From assembly GCA_002305415.1 (NCBI GenBank), contig DBQX01000132.1, positions 21,186-61,684 on the forward strand: DNA of 40,499 nucleotides, read 5' to 3'. Below the pieces are notes generated by a model. The model made no database searches. It was given only the letters and a program-made list of their open reading frames with translations, and had not been told where the DNA came from. Both the position numbers and the translations under genes were made by a program. This document shows positions 26,553 through 35,494 of the stretch, in pieces (the first letter of the stretch is position 1; each line of letters starts with the position of its first letter). The DNA is from Actinomycetales bacterium UBA1383 (GTDB lineage: Bacteria > Actinomycetota > Actinomycetes > Actinomycetales > Actinomycetaceae).

Positions 26553-26588
26553 ATCGGGTGGGGCAGCCCCGGGGTTGCCCCACCCGAT
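26553..26588 (+). terminator. Hairpin terminator after the cupin gene
   Basis: ATCGGGTGGGGCA (26553-26565) pairs exactly with 26576-26588 around a 10-base loop that is itself nearly self-complementary (CCCCGGGG). It starts 11 bases after the cupin stop. The right arm is followed by TTCGTG, with no long T tract. Confidence 0.8.
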
Positions 26589-26642
26589 TCGTGGGGGATA
26601 CCCCCGTGGCGGCCGCGTCCCGGCGGGTGCGAGAGTAGACCC

Positions 26643-27128
26643 ATGAGCTACCAGAATCCCGTTCCGCCCCAGGAGCCCTTCGGCCCCCCGCAGCCTGGTC
26701 CGCAGCCCGGTCCGCAGGGCGGCTACCAGTACCAGCCGCCGCAGGGCTCCCCGTACGGCGGGCCCCCCGCGCCGCGCACGGACGAGACCGGCATGGCCGT
26801 GGTCGCCCACCTGTCCGCCCTGATCGCCCAGGTGGTCTCCGTGGGCTGGCTCAGCTTCGTGGGCCCGCTGGCCGTGTGGTTCCTCTACAAGGACCGCAGT
26901 CCCTTCGTGCGGGCCTGCGCCGCCGGTGCGTTCAACTTCAACCTCGGCATGTGGCTGATGAGCATCGCGGCCTGGATCTCGCTGTTCACGGTGGTCCTCA
27001 TCCCGCTGGCGATCATCCTGTTCATCATCTCGACGCTCGGCATGTTCATCCTGCACATCGTGGCGGCGGTGAAGGCCTCCCACGGTGAGGTGTTCAACTA
27101 CCCGTTCCAGCTCCGTGTGCTGAGCTAG
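26643..27128 (+). CDS. DUF4870 family membrane protein
   Basis: Protein of 161 aa with a cytoplasmic-type Pro/Gln/Gly/Tyr-rich N-terminal tail (about 1-45) followed by a membrane domain. DETGMAVVAHLSALI and GPLAVWFLYKDRSPFVR are typical of DUF4870, with hydrophobic helices around residues 52-82 and 100-135. Function unknown in the family. It is convergent, with a 16-base gap, to another membrane protein that also has a Pro/Gly/Tyr-rich tail. Confidence 0.88.
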   Translation: MSYQNPVPPQEPFGPPQPGPQPGPQGGYQYQPPQGSPYGGPPAPRTDETGMAVVAHLSALIAQVVSVGWLSFVGPLAVWFLYKDRSPFVRACAAGAFNFNLGMWLMSIAAWISLFTVVLIPLAIILFIISTLGMFILHIVAAVKASHGEVFNYPFQLRVLS

Positions 27129-27144
27129 CGCGCGTCTCGACGGT

Positions 27145-27957
27145 TCAGGAGGCCGGCCGGTTCGGGTCCTGCGGGTCGATGCGCTCGCCGTACCGCGGCG
27201 GCTCGGTCGGGGACTGGCCGTAGCGGGGCTGCTCGCCCGGCTGTCCCCACGGCGCCTGAGGCGTGGCGGGTGGAGGCGTCTGAGTCGGGCCGGGCTGGCC
27301 GTATCCACCGCCCTGCGGGTATCCGCCGTAACCCCCGCTCGGGCCGCCGTAACCGCCGTAGCCCCCTCCGGGCGCCCCATAACCCCCACCGGGTCCGCCG
27401 TAGCCCCCGTAGCCGCCGGAACCGTACTGCACGGCCCGGCGGTCACGGTTGACGCGCACGAGCCAGATGATGCCGATGATCGTGACCACGAGCCCCAGGA
27501 ACCCCACGAGCAGGCCGACCACGATCGACGTCGCCGCGCCCGGTGCGCTGTCGACGATCGTGTCGAGGTTCGCCGCGGGCACGACGTTCAGCGTGCCGGA
27601 GCCCGCGTCACAGGTGATCGTGTAGTCGCCCCCGGCGTCGGCGGTGAAGAAGACGATCCCCTGGCGACTGGAGACATCGACCGAACCTCCCGGTCCGGAG
27701 ACGTCGCAGGAGTACGAACCCGAGATGTTCTGCGGGATGATCATCCACTCGGAGTCCGCCGGCAGGCTCGCGGAGGACCCGTTGGTGATCTGTTGCGCGT
27801 TGGCGAAGTCCTCGAAGTCGACGCCCTGGAAGAGGCCCAGCGCCCCGACCGTGAACCCGATGATGGGCCCGAGCAGCATGGCCAGGACCCCCACGATGAT
27901 CGTCGCGACGGGGCCGGTGCGGCTCGGGAGGGTGGCGCGTTGCGGGGTCCAGCTCAT
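27145..27957 (-). CDS. Two-helix membrane protein with Gly/Tyr-rich tail
   Basis: Protein of 270 aa that I do not recognise. It has transmembrane helices at about 17-42 and 143-170, an intervening extracytoplasmic domain of about 100 residues with C84 and C116 that could form a disulfide, and a C-terminal tail after VRVNRDRR that should be cytoplasmic. The tail contains YGGYGG-type repeats (178-220) and then a Pro/Gln-rich end. Tails of this kind occur in many actinobacterial membrane proteins and may promote self-association. The ATG at 27957 begins the recognisable sequence. Confidence 0.85.
   Translation of the reverse strand: MSWTPQRATLPSRTGPVATIIVGVLAMLLGPIIGFTVGALGLFQGVDFEDFANAQQITNGSSASLPADSEWMIIPQNISGSYSCDVSGPGGSVDVSSRQGIVFFTADAGGDYTITCDAGSGTLNVVPAANLDTIVDSAPGAATSIVVGLLVGFLGLVVTIIGIIWLVRVNRDRRAVQYGSGGYGGYGGPGGGYGAPGGGYGGYGGPSGGYGGYPQGGGYGQPGPTQTPPPATPQAPWGQPGEQPRYGQSPTEPPRYGERIDPQDPNRPAS
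27298..27426 (-). repeat. Coding repeats for the YGGYGG tail
   Basis: Degenerate tandem codons for Tyr-Gly-Gly and Gly-Gly-Tyr units, encoding residues 178-220 of the membrane protein. The repetition is at the protein level with varied codons; there is no spacer structure. Confidence 0.8.
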
Positions 27958-28012
27958 GAGCTCCTCGTTTCTGTTGCCTTCTTCCGGCGATTCTAGGGGG
28001 CGCCCCGCCCCG

Positions 28013-28447
28013 TCAGGGTGCCGGACGCCAGACGACGAGCGTGCCGGACTGGGTCTCGCGGCGCGTGCCGCGCCGCGTCGTCACGACGACGTCCCCCTGG
28101 GGGCCTGCCGCGAAGATCCGGTGCCGGCCCGGCTCGGCGAGCAGCGCGAGCCGCTCCACCTCCCTCAAAGCCTCCCCCAGGGCGCGCTCGAGGGCGAGGA
28201 TCCGGCGGATGCCGGCGAGGTTGATGCCCTCCTCCTGCGACAGCCGCTGGATCTCGCGGAGCTGCTCGATGTCCCGCATCGAGTACCGGCGTCCGCGTCC
28301 CGCCGTGCGGGCCGGGGAGACGAGACCCAGGCGGTCGTACTCGCGCAGGGTCTGCGGGTGCATGCCCGCCAGCTCGGCCGCGACCGAGATGAGGTACACA
28401 GGCCTGTCGGGTGACGCTGCCACTGGTCTCCTCCTCTCCCCGGTCAT
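28013..28447 (-). CDS. hspR: Heat-shock repressor HspR (MerR family)
   Basis: MerR-type regulator of 144 aa that represses chaperone genes through HAIR sites, with DnaK as corepressor in well-studied actinobacteria. The HTH is VYLISVAAELAGMHPQTLRE, followed by YDRLGLVSPART and RGRRYSMRDIEQLREIQRL, then a coiled-coil dimer region. It is the last gene of the dnaK-grpE-dnaJ-hspR operon, starting three bases after the dnaJ stop codon. HAIR sites upstream of dnaK and clpB are its expected targets, so it should regulate its own operon. Confidence 0.95.
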   Translation of the reverse strand: MTGERRRPVAASPDRPVYLISVAAELAGMHPQTLREYDRLGLVSPARTAGRGRRYSMRDIEQLREIQRLSQEEGINLAGIRRILALERALGEALREVERLALLAEPGRHRIFAAGPQGDVVVTTRRGTRRETQSGTLVVWRPAP

Positions 28448-28450
28448 CCC

Positions 28451-29464
28451 TCAGGCGCGGGCCTGCTCCTCGAGGTGGGCGCGCGGGTCCTCACCCGCGG
28501 TGGCCGCCCTGAACCGCTCCACGGCCTCCTTCGCCTCGCCGCTCAGGCGCTGTGGCACCACCACCTGGACGGTGACCAACAGGTCGCCGGTTCCCTTGGC
28601 GGTGCGGACCCCGCGGTTCTTCACGCGGAGGGTACGCCCCGACGGCGTCCCCGCCGGCACCTTGAGCCGCACGGTGCTCCCGTCGAGGGTGGGGACGGTG
28701 ATGGTCGCGCCGAGCGCCGCCTCGGCGAACGTGACAGGCAGTGTCATCGTGAGGTTGTTGCCGCTGATCCCGAACACGGGGTGGGGGTCCACATGCACCG
28801 TGACCACGAGGTCGCCGGGCTCACCTCCGCCGCTGCCGGCCTCACCTTTGCCGCGCAGGCGGATCTTCTGCCCGTCGTGCACCCCGGGTGGGATGCGCAC
28901 GGTCATCGTGCGGCCGTCGACCGTCAGCTGCACGGTCGCCCCCTCGACGGCGCTGCGGAAGGGCAGGCGGGCGCTCGTGACGACGTCGGAGCCACGCCGC
29001 GGCGGAACCGCGCCACCGAACTGGCTCCCGCCGAAGCCGAAGCCCGTACGACGCCGCCCGCCGGCGCCGGCGCCCGCACCCCCGAACATGCGGAGCAGGT
29101 CCTCCACCGATTCGGCGCTCTTGGGGTCGAACCGGGTGCCCCCGGCCCCGAACATGCCGCCGAAGAGGTCCTCGAACCCCGCTGTCCCCCCAGTGCCCGC
29201 GGAGCCCGAGGTGAATCGCGGCCCGCCGCCCGCCATGGCGCGGAGCGCGTCGTACTGCTTCCGCTGCTCGGGATCGGAGAGCACCGCGTAGGCCTCCCCG
29301 ATGTCCTTGAACTTCGCCTCCGCGGCGGCGTCTCCCGGGTTCCGGTCAGGGTGCCACGTGCGTGCGAGCTTCCGGTAGGCCTTCTTGATGGCGTCGGCGT
29401 CCGCGTCCCTGGCGACGCCGAGGGTGGCGTAGAAGTCCTTCTCCAGCCAGTCCTGTCCGGTCAC
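28451..29464 (-). CDS. dnaJ: J-domain co-chaperone DnaJ lacking the zinc finger
   Basis: Co-chaperone of 337 aa that stimulates DnaK ATPase. The J domain is complete (DFYATLGVARDADADAIKKA and HPD in TWHPDRNPGD), followed by a Gly/Phe-rich linker (about 80-155) and the two beta-sandwich substrate-binding domains. It contains no cysteine at all, so the four CxxCxGxG zinc repeats of classical DnaJ are absent and the architecture is that of CbpA-type (type II) proteins. Start is GTG at 29464 with an AAGGAGGTGA ribosome binding site, unusually close to the ideal sequence. A hairpin separates it from grpE. Confidence 0.93.
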   Translation of the reverse strand: MTGQDWLEKDFYATLGVARDADADAIKKAYRKLARTWHPDRNPGDAAAEAKFKDIGEAYAVLSDPEQRKQYDALRAMAGGGPRFTSGSAGTGGTAGFEDLFGGMFGAGGTRFDPKSAESVEDLLRMFGGAGAGAGGRRRTGFGFGGSQFGGAVPPRRGSDVVTSARLPFRSAVEGATVQLTVDGRTMTVRIPPGVHDGQKIRLRGKGEAGSGGGEPGDLVVTVHVDPHPVFGISGNNLTMTLPVTFAEAALGATITVPTLDGSTVRLKVPAGTPSGRTLRVKNRGVRTAKGTGDLLVTVQVVVPQRLSGEAKEAVERFRAATAGEDPRAHLEEQARA

Positions 29465-29484
29465 GGCGCCTCACCTCCTTCGTC

Positions 29485-29518
29485 GGTGGCCCGGCTCCCC
29501 GGAGGGAGCCGGGCCACC
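29485..29518 (-). other. 15-bp hairpin between grpE and dnaJ
   Basis: GGTGGCCCGGCTCCC (29485-29499) pairs perfectly with 29504-29518 around a CGGA loop. It occupies the 59-base gap between grpE stop and dnaJ start and ends 20 bases before the dnaJ start. No T tract follows on the minus strand; instead a strong ribosome binding site does. A role in partial termination or in mRNA processing and stability within the operon is likely. Confidence 0.75.
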
Positions 29519-29523
29519 CTTCG

Positions 29524-30152
29524 CTACTCCTGGTGCTGCGGGCTCTGGACGCCCACGCGGGCTGGGCGGAGCACCTTCTCACCCATCCGGTAGCCCGGCT
29601 GGATGACCTGCGCGATGGTGGTGCTGGTCGCCCCTGCCGACGGGCTGTCCATCAGTGCCTCGTGCAGCGTGGGATCGAACTCCTCGCCCACGGCCCCGTA
29701 GCGCTGCAGGCCGAAGTTCGTGGCCAGCACGTTCTCCAGCTTCTCCGCCACCGACTTGAACGGACCCTCGAGGTCGCCGTGCTGGCGGGCGAGGTCGACG
29801 TCGTCGAGCACCGACAACAGGCTCGCCGCCACGGCCTCGACCCCTGCCTGCCGGGCCGCGACCGCGGCCTCCTTGGAGCGCCGCACGTAGCCGCTGTACT
29901 CCTGGCTGACGTTGTAGTAGGACGCGTTCGCGCGGGCGAGTTCGTCCGCGAGCTGGGCGTTCTCCGCCTTCAGGTCGGCGAGACCCGGGGCCTGCGAGGA
30001 CCCCATGGGAATGTCGATCCGGTCCGGCGACCCGGCCGACGGCGCCGACTCGGCGTCCGCGGGCACGGGCGGGCTCACGCGGGCCTTGCCCGTCTCGGGG
30101 TCGATCTTCCGCTTGTCGTGGATGACGGGCTCATTCTCGTTCGTCGCGTCGC

Positions 30153-30156
<4 letters not shown>
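29524..30156 (-). CDS. grpE: Nucleotide exchange factor GrpE
   Basis: Exchange factor of 210 aa that releases ADP from DnaK. A disordered charged N-terminus (about 1-55) is followed by a long helix (LKAENAQLADELARANASYY), YSGYVRRSKEAA, and the C-terminal beta domain with LQRYGAVGEEFDPTLHEAL and GYRMGEKVLRPARVGV, which contacts DnaK. Start is GTG at 30156 and overlaps the dnaK TGA by three bases (GTGA), implying translational coupling. Confidence 0.94.
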
Positions 30157-32009
<1,853 letters not shown>

Positions 32010-32046
32010 GTGTATCTCTCCTTCGTCCGGGCGTGGACGCCCGGGG

Positions 32047-32066
32047 TTGAGTCGGTTCCACTCAAG
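32047..32066. promoter_or_regulatory. HAIR operator 1 of the dnaK operon
   Basis: TTGAGT-N7-ACTCAAG is a perfect core inverted repeat 38 bases upstream of the dnaK ATG, nearly identical to the clpB site and sharing the spacer ending TTCC. Confidence 0.88.
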
Positions 32067-32108
32067 TCTCGCGGGTCGCCCGCCCCGATGCAAGTTGCCA
32101 CCCGAAGA

Positions 32109-32128
32109 CTTGAGTCCGTGTGGCTCAA
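32109..32128. promoter_or_regulatory. HAIR operator 2 of the dnaK operon
   Basis: CTTGAGT-N7-GCTCAA is a core match with one changed base in the right arm. Its arms start 63 bases from those of operator 1, close to six helical turns, so HspR could bind both on the same face. It is about 55 bases from the transposon left end. Confidence 0.75.
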
Positions 32129-32189
32129 CACCGCCGCATCCTGGTTCATTCCCGCTCCCGCGACGCGGCTAGGCTGAGCGCATGTGTGG

Positions 32190-32256
32190 TTTCTCACGTA
32201 ACTTGTCGTTTTCTCATTATCTTGTCGTCTGCGTGTCGTTTCTCACTATCTTGTCG
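32190..32256 (+). repeat. Three TnsB-binding-type repeats at the element's left end
   Basis: Copies lie at 32190-32208, 32210-32227 and 32239-32256, each TTTCTCA, four or five variable bases, then CTTGTCG. TGT(C/G)G directly precedes each copy. Copies 2 and 3 differ at only one base over 18. Arrays of this kind at the end of an element are the binding sites for a TnsB-type transposase. Confidence 0.85.
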
Positions 32257-32278
32257 CGAGCGTGGGAAGCTGACAGCC

Positions 32279-33001
32279 GTGGGAAGGTCGTCGAACGTGG
32301 AGGTTCGATACCTGCCGGCGGACGGCGGGGAAGTCGTCACTGACCTCACTCGCGCACGGGCACACGACATCGTGTACGGCCGCCCGATTCGGGACTTCGC
32401 GTGGCACCCGAAGATGACGCACTATCCGGGCTGGTTCTGGTCGGCCACGATGGAAGACCTGGTCGGATACGAGAGTCTGCTCGAACGCGACTGGTTGTTG
32501 CTGGCGGACTTCGATCCCAACGTCGTCGCGATCGCCAGCCAGCCCTTCGGTCTCAGCGGGCGCGACGGTTCCAGGATCCGGCACCATGTCCCCGACTTCC
32601 TGTTCTGCGAGAGGGACGGCTCCGTTGTCGTCGTCGATGTCAAGCCCTCGGAGTTCGTGGACAAACCCAGGGTGGCCGAGGTCTTCGAATGGACGTCACG
32701 ACTGCTGTCCGAGCGGGGCTGGCGTTACGAAGTGTGGACTGGCGGGGATCCTGTACAGCTGACGAACCTCTCATTCCTGCGCCAGGGAAAGCGCTGGGAC
32801 TTGGTTCAACCGCGAGCCGTGGAGAACCTCCTTCGGAGCGGCTCGGTCGGGATGACCTTGGGCGCCGCGGTCACGGGGGCGACCCCCCCGGTGGGACGCC
32901 GCTTGCGTGCAGGTGCTCAAGGAGTACGTCAATCAGTCCACCCCCTCGAAGCAGACCGTCATTCGGCGCGCCACGAAGGCTTTCCTCGCGGACGTCCCTG
33001 A
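32279..33001 (+). CDS. tnsA: TnsA-like transposon endonuclease (3' end probably rearranged)
   Basis: Restriction-like endonuclease that would cut the 5' ends of the element during cut-and-paste transposition. E65 in GYESLLERDW, D106 in HHVPDFLF and D120-V-K122 in VVVVDVKPSE match the E-D-(Q/D)xK core of TnsA. I take GTG at 32279 (240 aa); GTG at 32297 is an alternative. Up to about residue 208 (TLGAAVTGATPPVGRRLR) the sequence looks native; the last 30 or so residues are tnsB codons read out of frame. The natural C-terminus, expected to contact TnsC, therefore seems lost. Confidence 0.8.
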   Translation: MGRSSNVEVRYLPADGGEVVTDLTRARAHDIVYGRPIRDFAWHPKMTHYPGWFWSATMEDLVGYESLLERDWLLLADFDPNVVAIASQPFGLSGRDGSRIRHHVPDFLFCERDGSVVVVDVKPSEFVDKPRVAEVFEWTSRLLSERGWRYEVWTGGDPVQLTNLSFLRQGKRWDLVQPRAVENLLRSGSVGMTLGAAVTGATPPVGRRLRAGAQGVRQSVHPLEADRHSARHEGFPRGRP

Positions 33002-34433
33002 CGGCATGCCCCCCACGGTGGCGACGGCCTACCGCCGTCTCCTCGAACTCGACCACGGCAAGTACACGTTCGGGGACGCCAAGCAGCGCCGCTCGGTGGC
33101 CAAACGCCCTCAGGGCGTGCTCGGTCAGCTCCGCCCCACGCGCCCGGGGGAGTACATACTCCTGGACGGGTACAAGCTGGACGTCTTCGCGATGGAGCCG
33201 GTGACGATGCGCTGGGTCAATACCGAGCTCACCGTGGCGATGGACTTGTTCGACCGTTCCATCAAGGGAATTCGGCTGCGGCCATTCGCGGCGAGGTCCG
33301 CTGACGTCGCGAACGTCCTGTTCCAGACCATGACCCCGCAGCGTTAGGGACGCACACGGACCGCGCCAACCGGTCCCTACTCCGGTGTCCCGGAACACGT
33401 GGTGCTCGGGACCGTCGGCGTCCTGCCCGACACGATCGTGATCGACCACGGCAAGGTATACATGTCGGAGCACACGATGGGGGTGTGCAGACGGCTCGGG
33501 ATCTCCGTCCAACCGGCCATTCCGTACAAGCCAACCGACAAACCCGCGCTGGAACGGTTCTTCAAGACGTTGCGGCTGTCTCTGCTGGACAAGTTGCCAG
33601 GCTACAAGGGCCCCGACATAGCCTCACGAGGCAAGGACGTCGAGAAGGGCGCCTTCTACTACGTCTCCGAGCTGGAGGAACTCATCCGCGAGTGGGTGGG
33701 CGACGTCTACCACTGCTCACCTCATCAGGGCCTGTGCGACCCCCACCTGCCACGCGTTGATCTCTCCCCAGGGGAAATGTTCAACCGCGGCATCGAGATC
33801 GCCGGAGTCCTGCGATTGCCCGAGTCGCAGGACCTCCTGTTCGACCTGCTCGACGTCGAGTGGCGCACGATCAACCACTACGGGGTCGAGATCGACGGGC
33901 GACGCTACGACGGACCAGCCATCAACCCCTACCGGGGCCGCCGCTCGAACTACGGGGGCGCCCACGCGGGCAAGTGGCCGTTCATGGTCGACGTGGACGA
34001 CGTCCGCACGGTCTACTTCCAGGACCCAACGGACAAGTCCTGGCACGAACTCGAATGGCGCCTTGCCGGCGGGCTCCACGCGCCGTTCAGCCGTGACGCC
34101 GCGGAGTACACCAAGCGCGTCAGCGTGCAGGAGAACCGCCACATCGATCCTGAGCAGGCCATCGAGAACCTCCTGGCCCGGTGGAGCCGTGAGGAGGTCC
34201 TGGGCCGCCGCGAACGCAATCTGGCGATCCGGCTCGCAACCCAGCAAGCCGTGGCTGCGGAGGGGAGCGAGGACGCCGCCGATCTGGCCTCAGTGCCGGG
34301 CGTGGTTGACCTGCTGGCGAGGCGGTCGGCCCAGCAACCGAAGCATCGAGATCATCCCGACGATCTCGATGTCTTCGAGCGCTACTTCGAGGAGAACCCG
34401 GACGAGGACGTCTTGGCGGTGCTGGACCAGTGA
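32907..34433 (+). pseudogene. tnsB: TnsB-like DDE transposase, truncated and with an in-frame TAG
   Basis: Mu/TnsB-family transposase read in one frame through a TAG at 33345-33347. Before the stop: TAYRRLLELDHGKYTFGDAK and the first catalytic Asp in YILLDGYKLDVF. After it: PYSGVPEHVVLG, the second Asp in IVIDHGKVY and the Glu in KPALERFFKTLR, spaced 35 residues from that Asp as in DD35E enzymes, then the Mu C-terminal beta-barrel with WRTINHYGVEIDGRRYDG. The N-terminal DNA-binding domains (roughly 150 residues) are missing and the tnsA frame stops being native at the same place. As fragments the pieces are 146 and, from GTG at 33399, 344 aa. Probably inactive. Confidence 0.82.
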
Positions 34434-35494
34434 GCAATCCGTGGAGCAGGTGGTTGGCTGCCAATGACACGCACCGATACCAGCTCTCACGTAAAGCGGG
34501 CTGGGACGCCTTCGTCAACGGCAGCCCGCGCCCGGACTTCGCGGTGCTGACCCTTGAGGAGATGGCTGGCCTGTCCGACGCGGAATTGGAGGACTACAAC
34601 GCCGCCCGGGACGTGTGGAACACCAACCCACCGACCGTGAGAACTCACCAACTGGACGCCGCCTACCGGATCATCGAGGAGGTGATGGCCTCCAACCACC
34701 GGGATTCGGACAAGTTGCGGGGCTCGGTCGTCATCGATGCGGAGCCCAGCCTCGGCAAGACCACGATCGCGACCCGGTACGCCCAGAGGTTCCACCGCAC
34801 GACGTACCGCCGCTACGGTCCCACCACCGCCGACGGGCACCAGCGGCTTCCCGTGGCGTTCATCCCCCTGACCGCCGGCATCACCCTGAAGGGCCTGAAC
34901 CAGAAGCTGCTGGAGTTCTACCAGCACCCCGCCGCGCGCCGCGGGTCCCGCACCGAGCTCACCAGCCTCGCGATCGACTGCGTGACCAGTTGCGAGACCC
35001 GGTTGATCGTCATCGATGACCTGCACTTCATCGACTTCGCCCACCGCAATGGCACCGAGGTCTCCAACCACCTCAAGGGCCTCGCCAACGAGCTGCCGGT
35101 GACGTTCATCTACGTCGGGGTCGGGCTGCGCGAGAAGCAGTTCTTCGATGAGGGCATGCTCGGCGAGGCCACGAGTTACGCCCAGACCTCCCGGCGGGCG
35201 ACGCGATGCCCGGTGGTGCCGTTCCGGATCGACAACGACGCCGGGATGCGGGCGTGGGTCATGCTGCTCACCACCCTGGAACGCCACTACAAGCTCGCCG
35301 CCGCCCGGCCGGGCATGCTCACCGACCACGCCCGGCTCCTCCACACGCGCACCCAGGGTCGCATCGGGTCCCTGGCGAACATCCTCGACCGTGCCTGCTA
35401 CCGGGCGATCCTCGACGGCGTCGAGTGCATCAACGCCGACCTCCTCTCCGCGGTCTCCGTCGACAATGCCGCACTCCAAGCCAGCATCGCCTGA
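34430..35494 (+). CDS. tnsC: TnsC/TniB-like AAA+ ATPase of the transposon
   Basis: AAA+ regulator of 354 aa that links target selection to the transposase. Walker A is AEPSLGKT at 104-111, Walker B is LIVIDDLHF near 192-200, and the C-terminal part RTQGRIGSLANILDRAC resembles the TniB/TnsC lid. This gene is intact. It starts with GTG at 34430 overlapping the tnsB TGA by four bases (GTGA). The downstream tniQ-like gene begins inside its last 29 bases, so translation of the three genes is coupled. Confidence 0.88.
   Translation: MSNPWSRWLAANDTHRYQLSRKAGWDAFVNGSPRPDFAVLTLEEMAGLSDAELEDYNAARDVWNTNPPTVRTHQLDAAYRIIEEVMASNHRDSDKLRGSVVIDAEPSLGKTTIATRYAQRFHRTTYRRYGPTTADGHQRLPVAFIPLTAGITLKGLNQKLLEFYQHPAARRGSRTELTSLAIDCVTSCETRLIVIDDLHFIDFAHRNGTEVSNHLKGLANELPVTFIYVGVGLREKQFFDEGMLGEATSYAQTSRRATRCPVVPFRIDNDAGMRAWVMLLTTLERHYKLAAARPGMLTDHARLLHTRTQGRIGSLANILDRACYRAILDGVECINADLLSAVSVDNAALQASIA

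Noticed and set aside
23414..26644. Minus-strand open frame of 1076 codons opposite the prolyl oligopeptidase and cupin genes
   Set aside because: Same antisense artefact; both plus-strand genes have full catalytic or fold motifs and ribosome binding sites.
27298..27426. CRISPR-like or minisatellite array
   Set aside because: The repeats are degenerate YGG codons inside a membrane-protein gene, with no constant spacer length.
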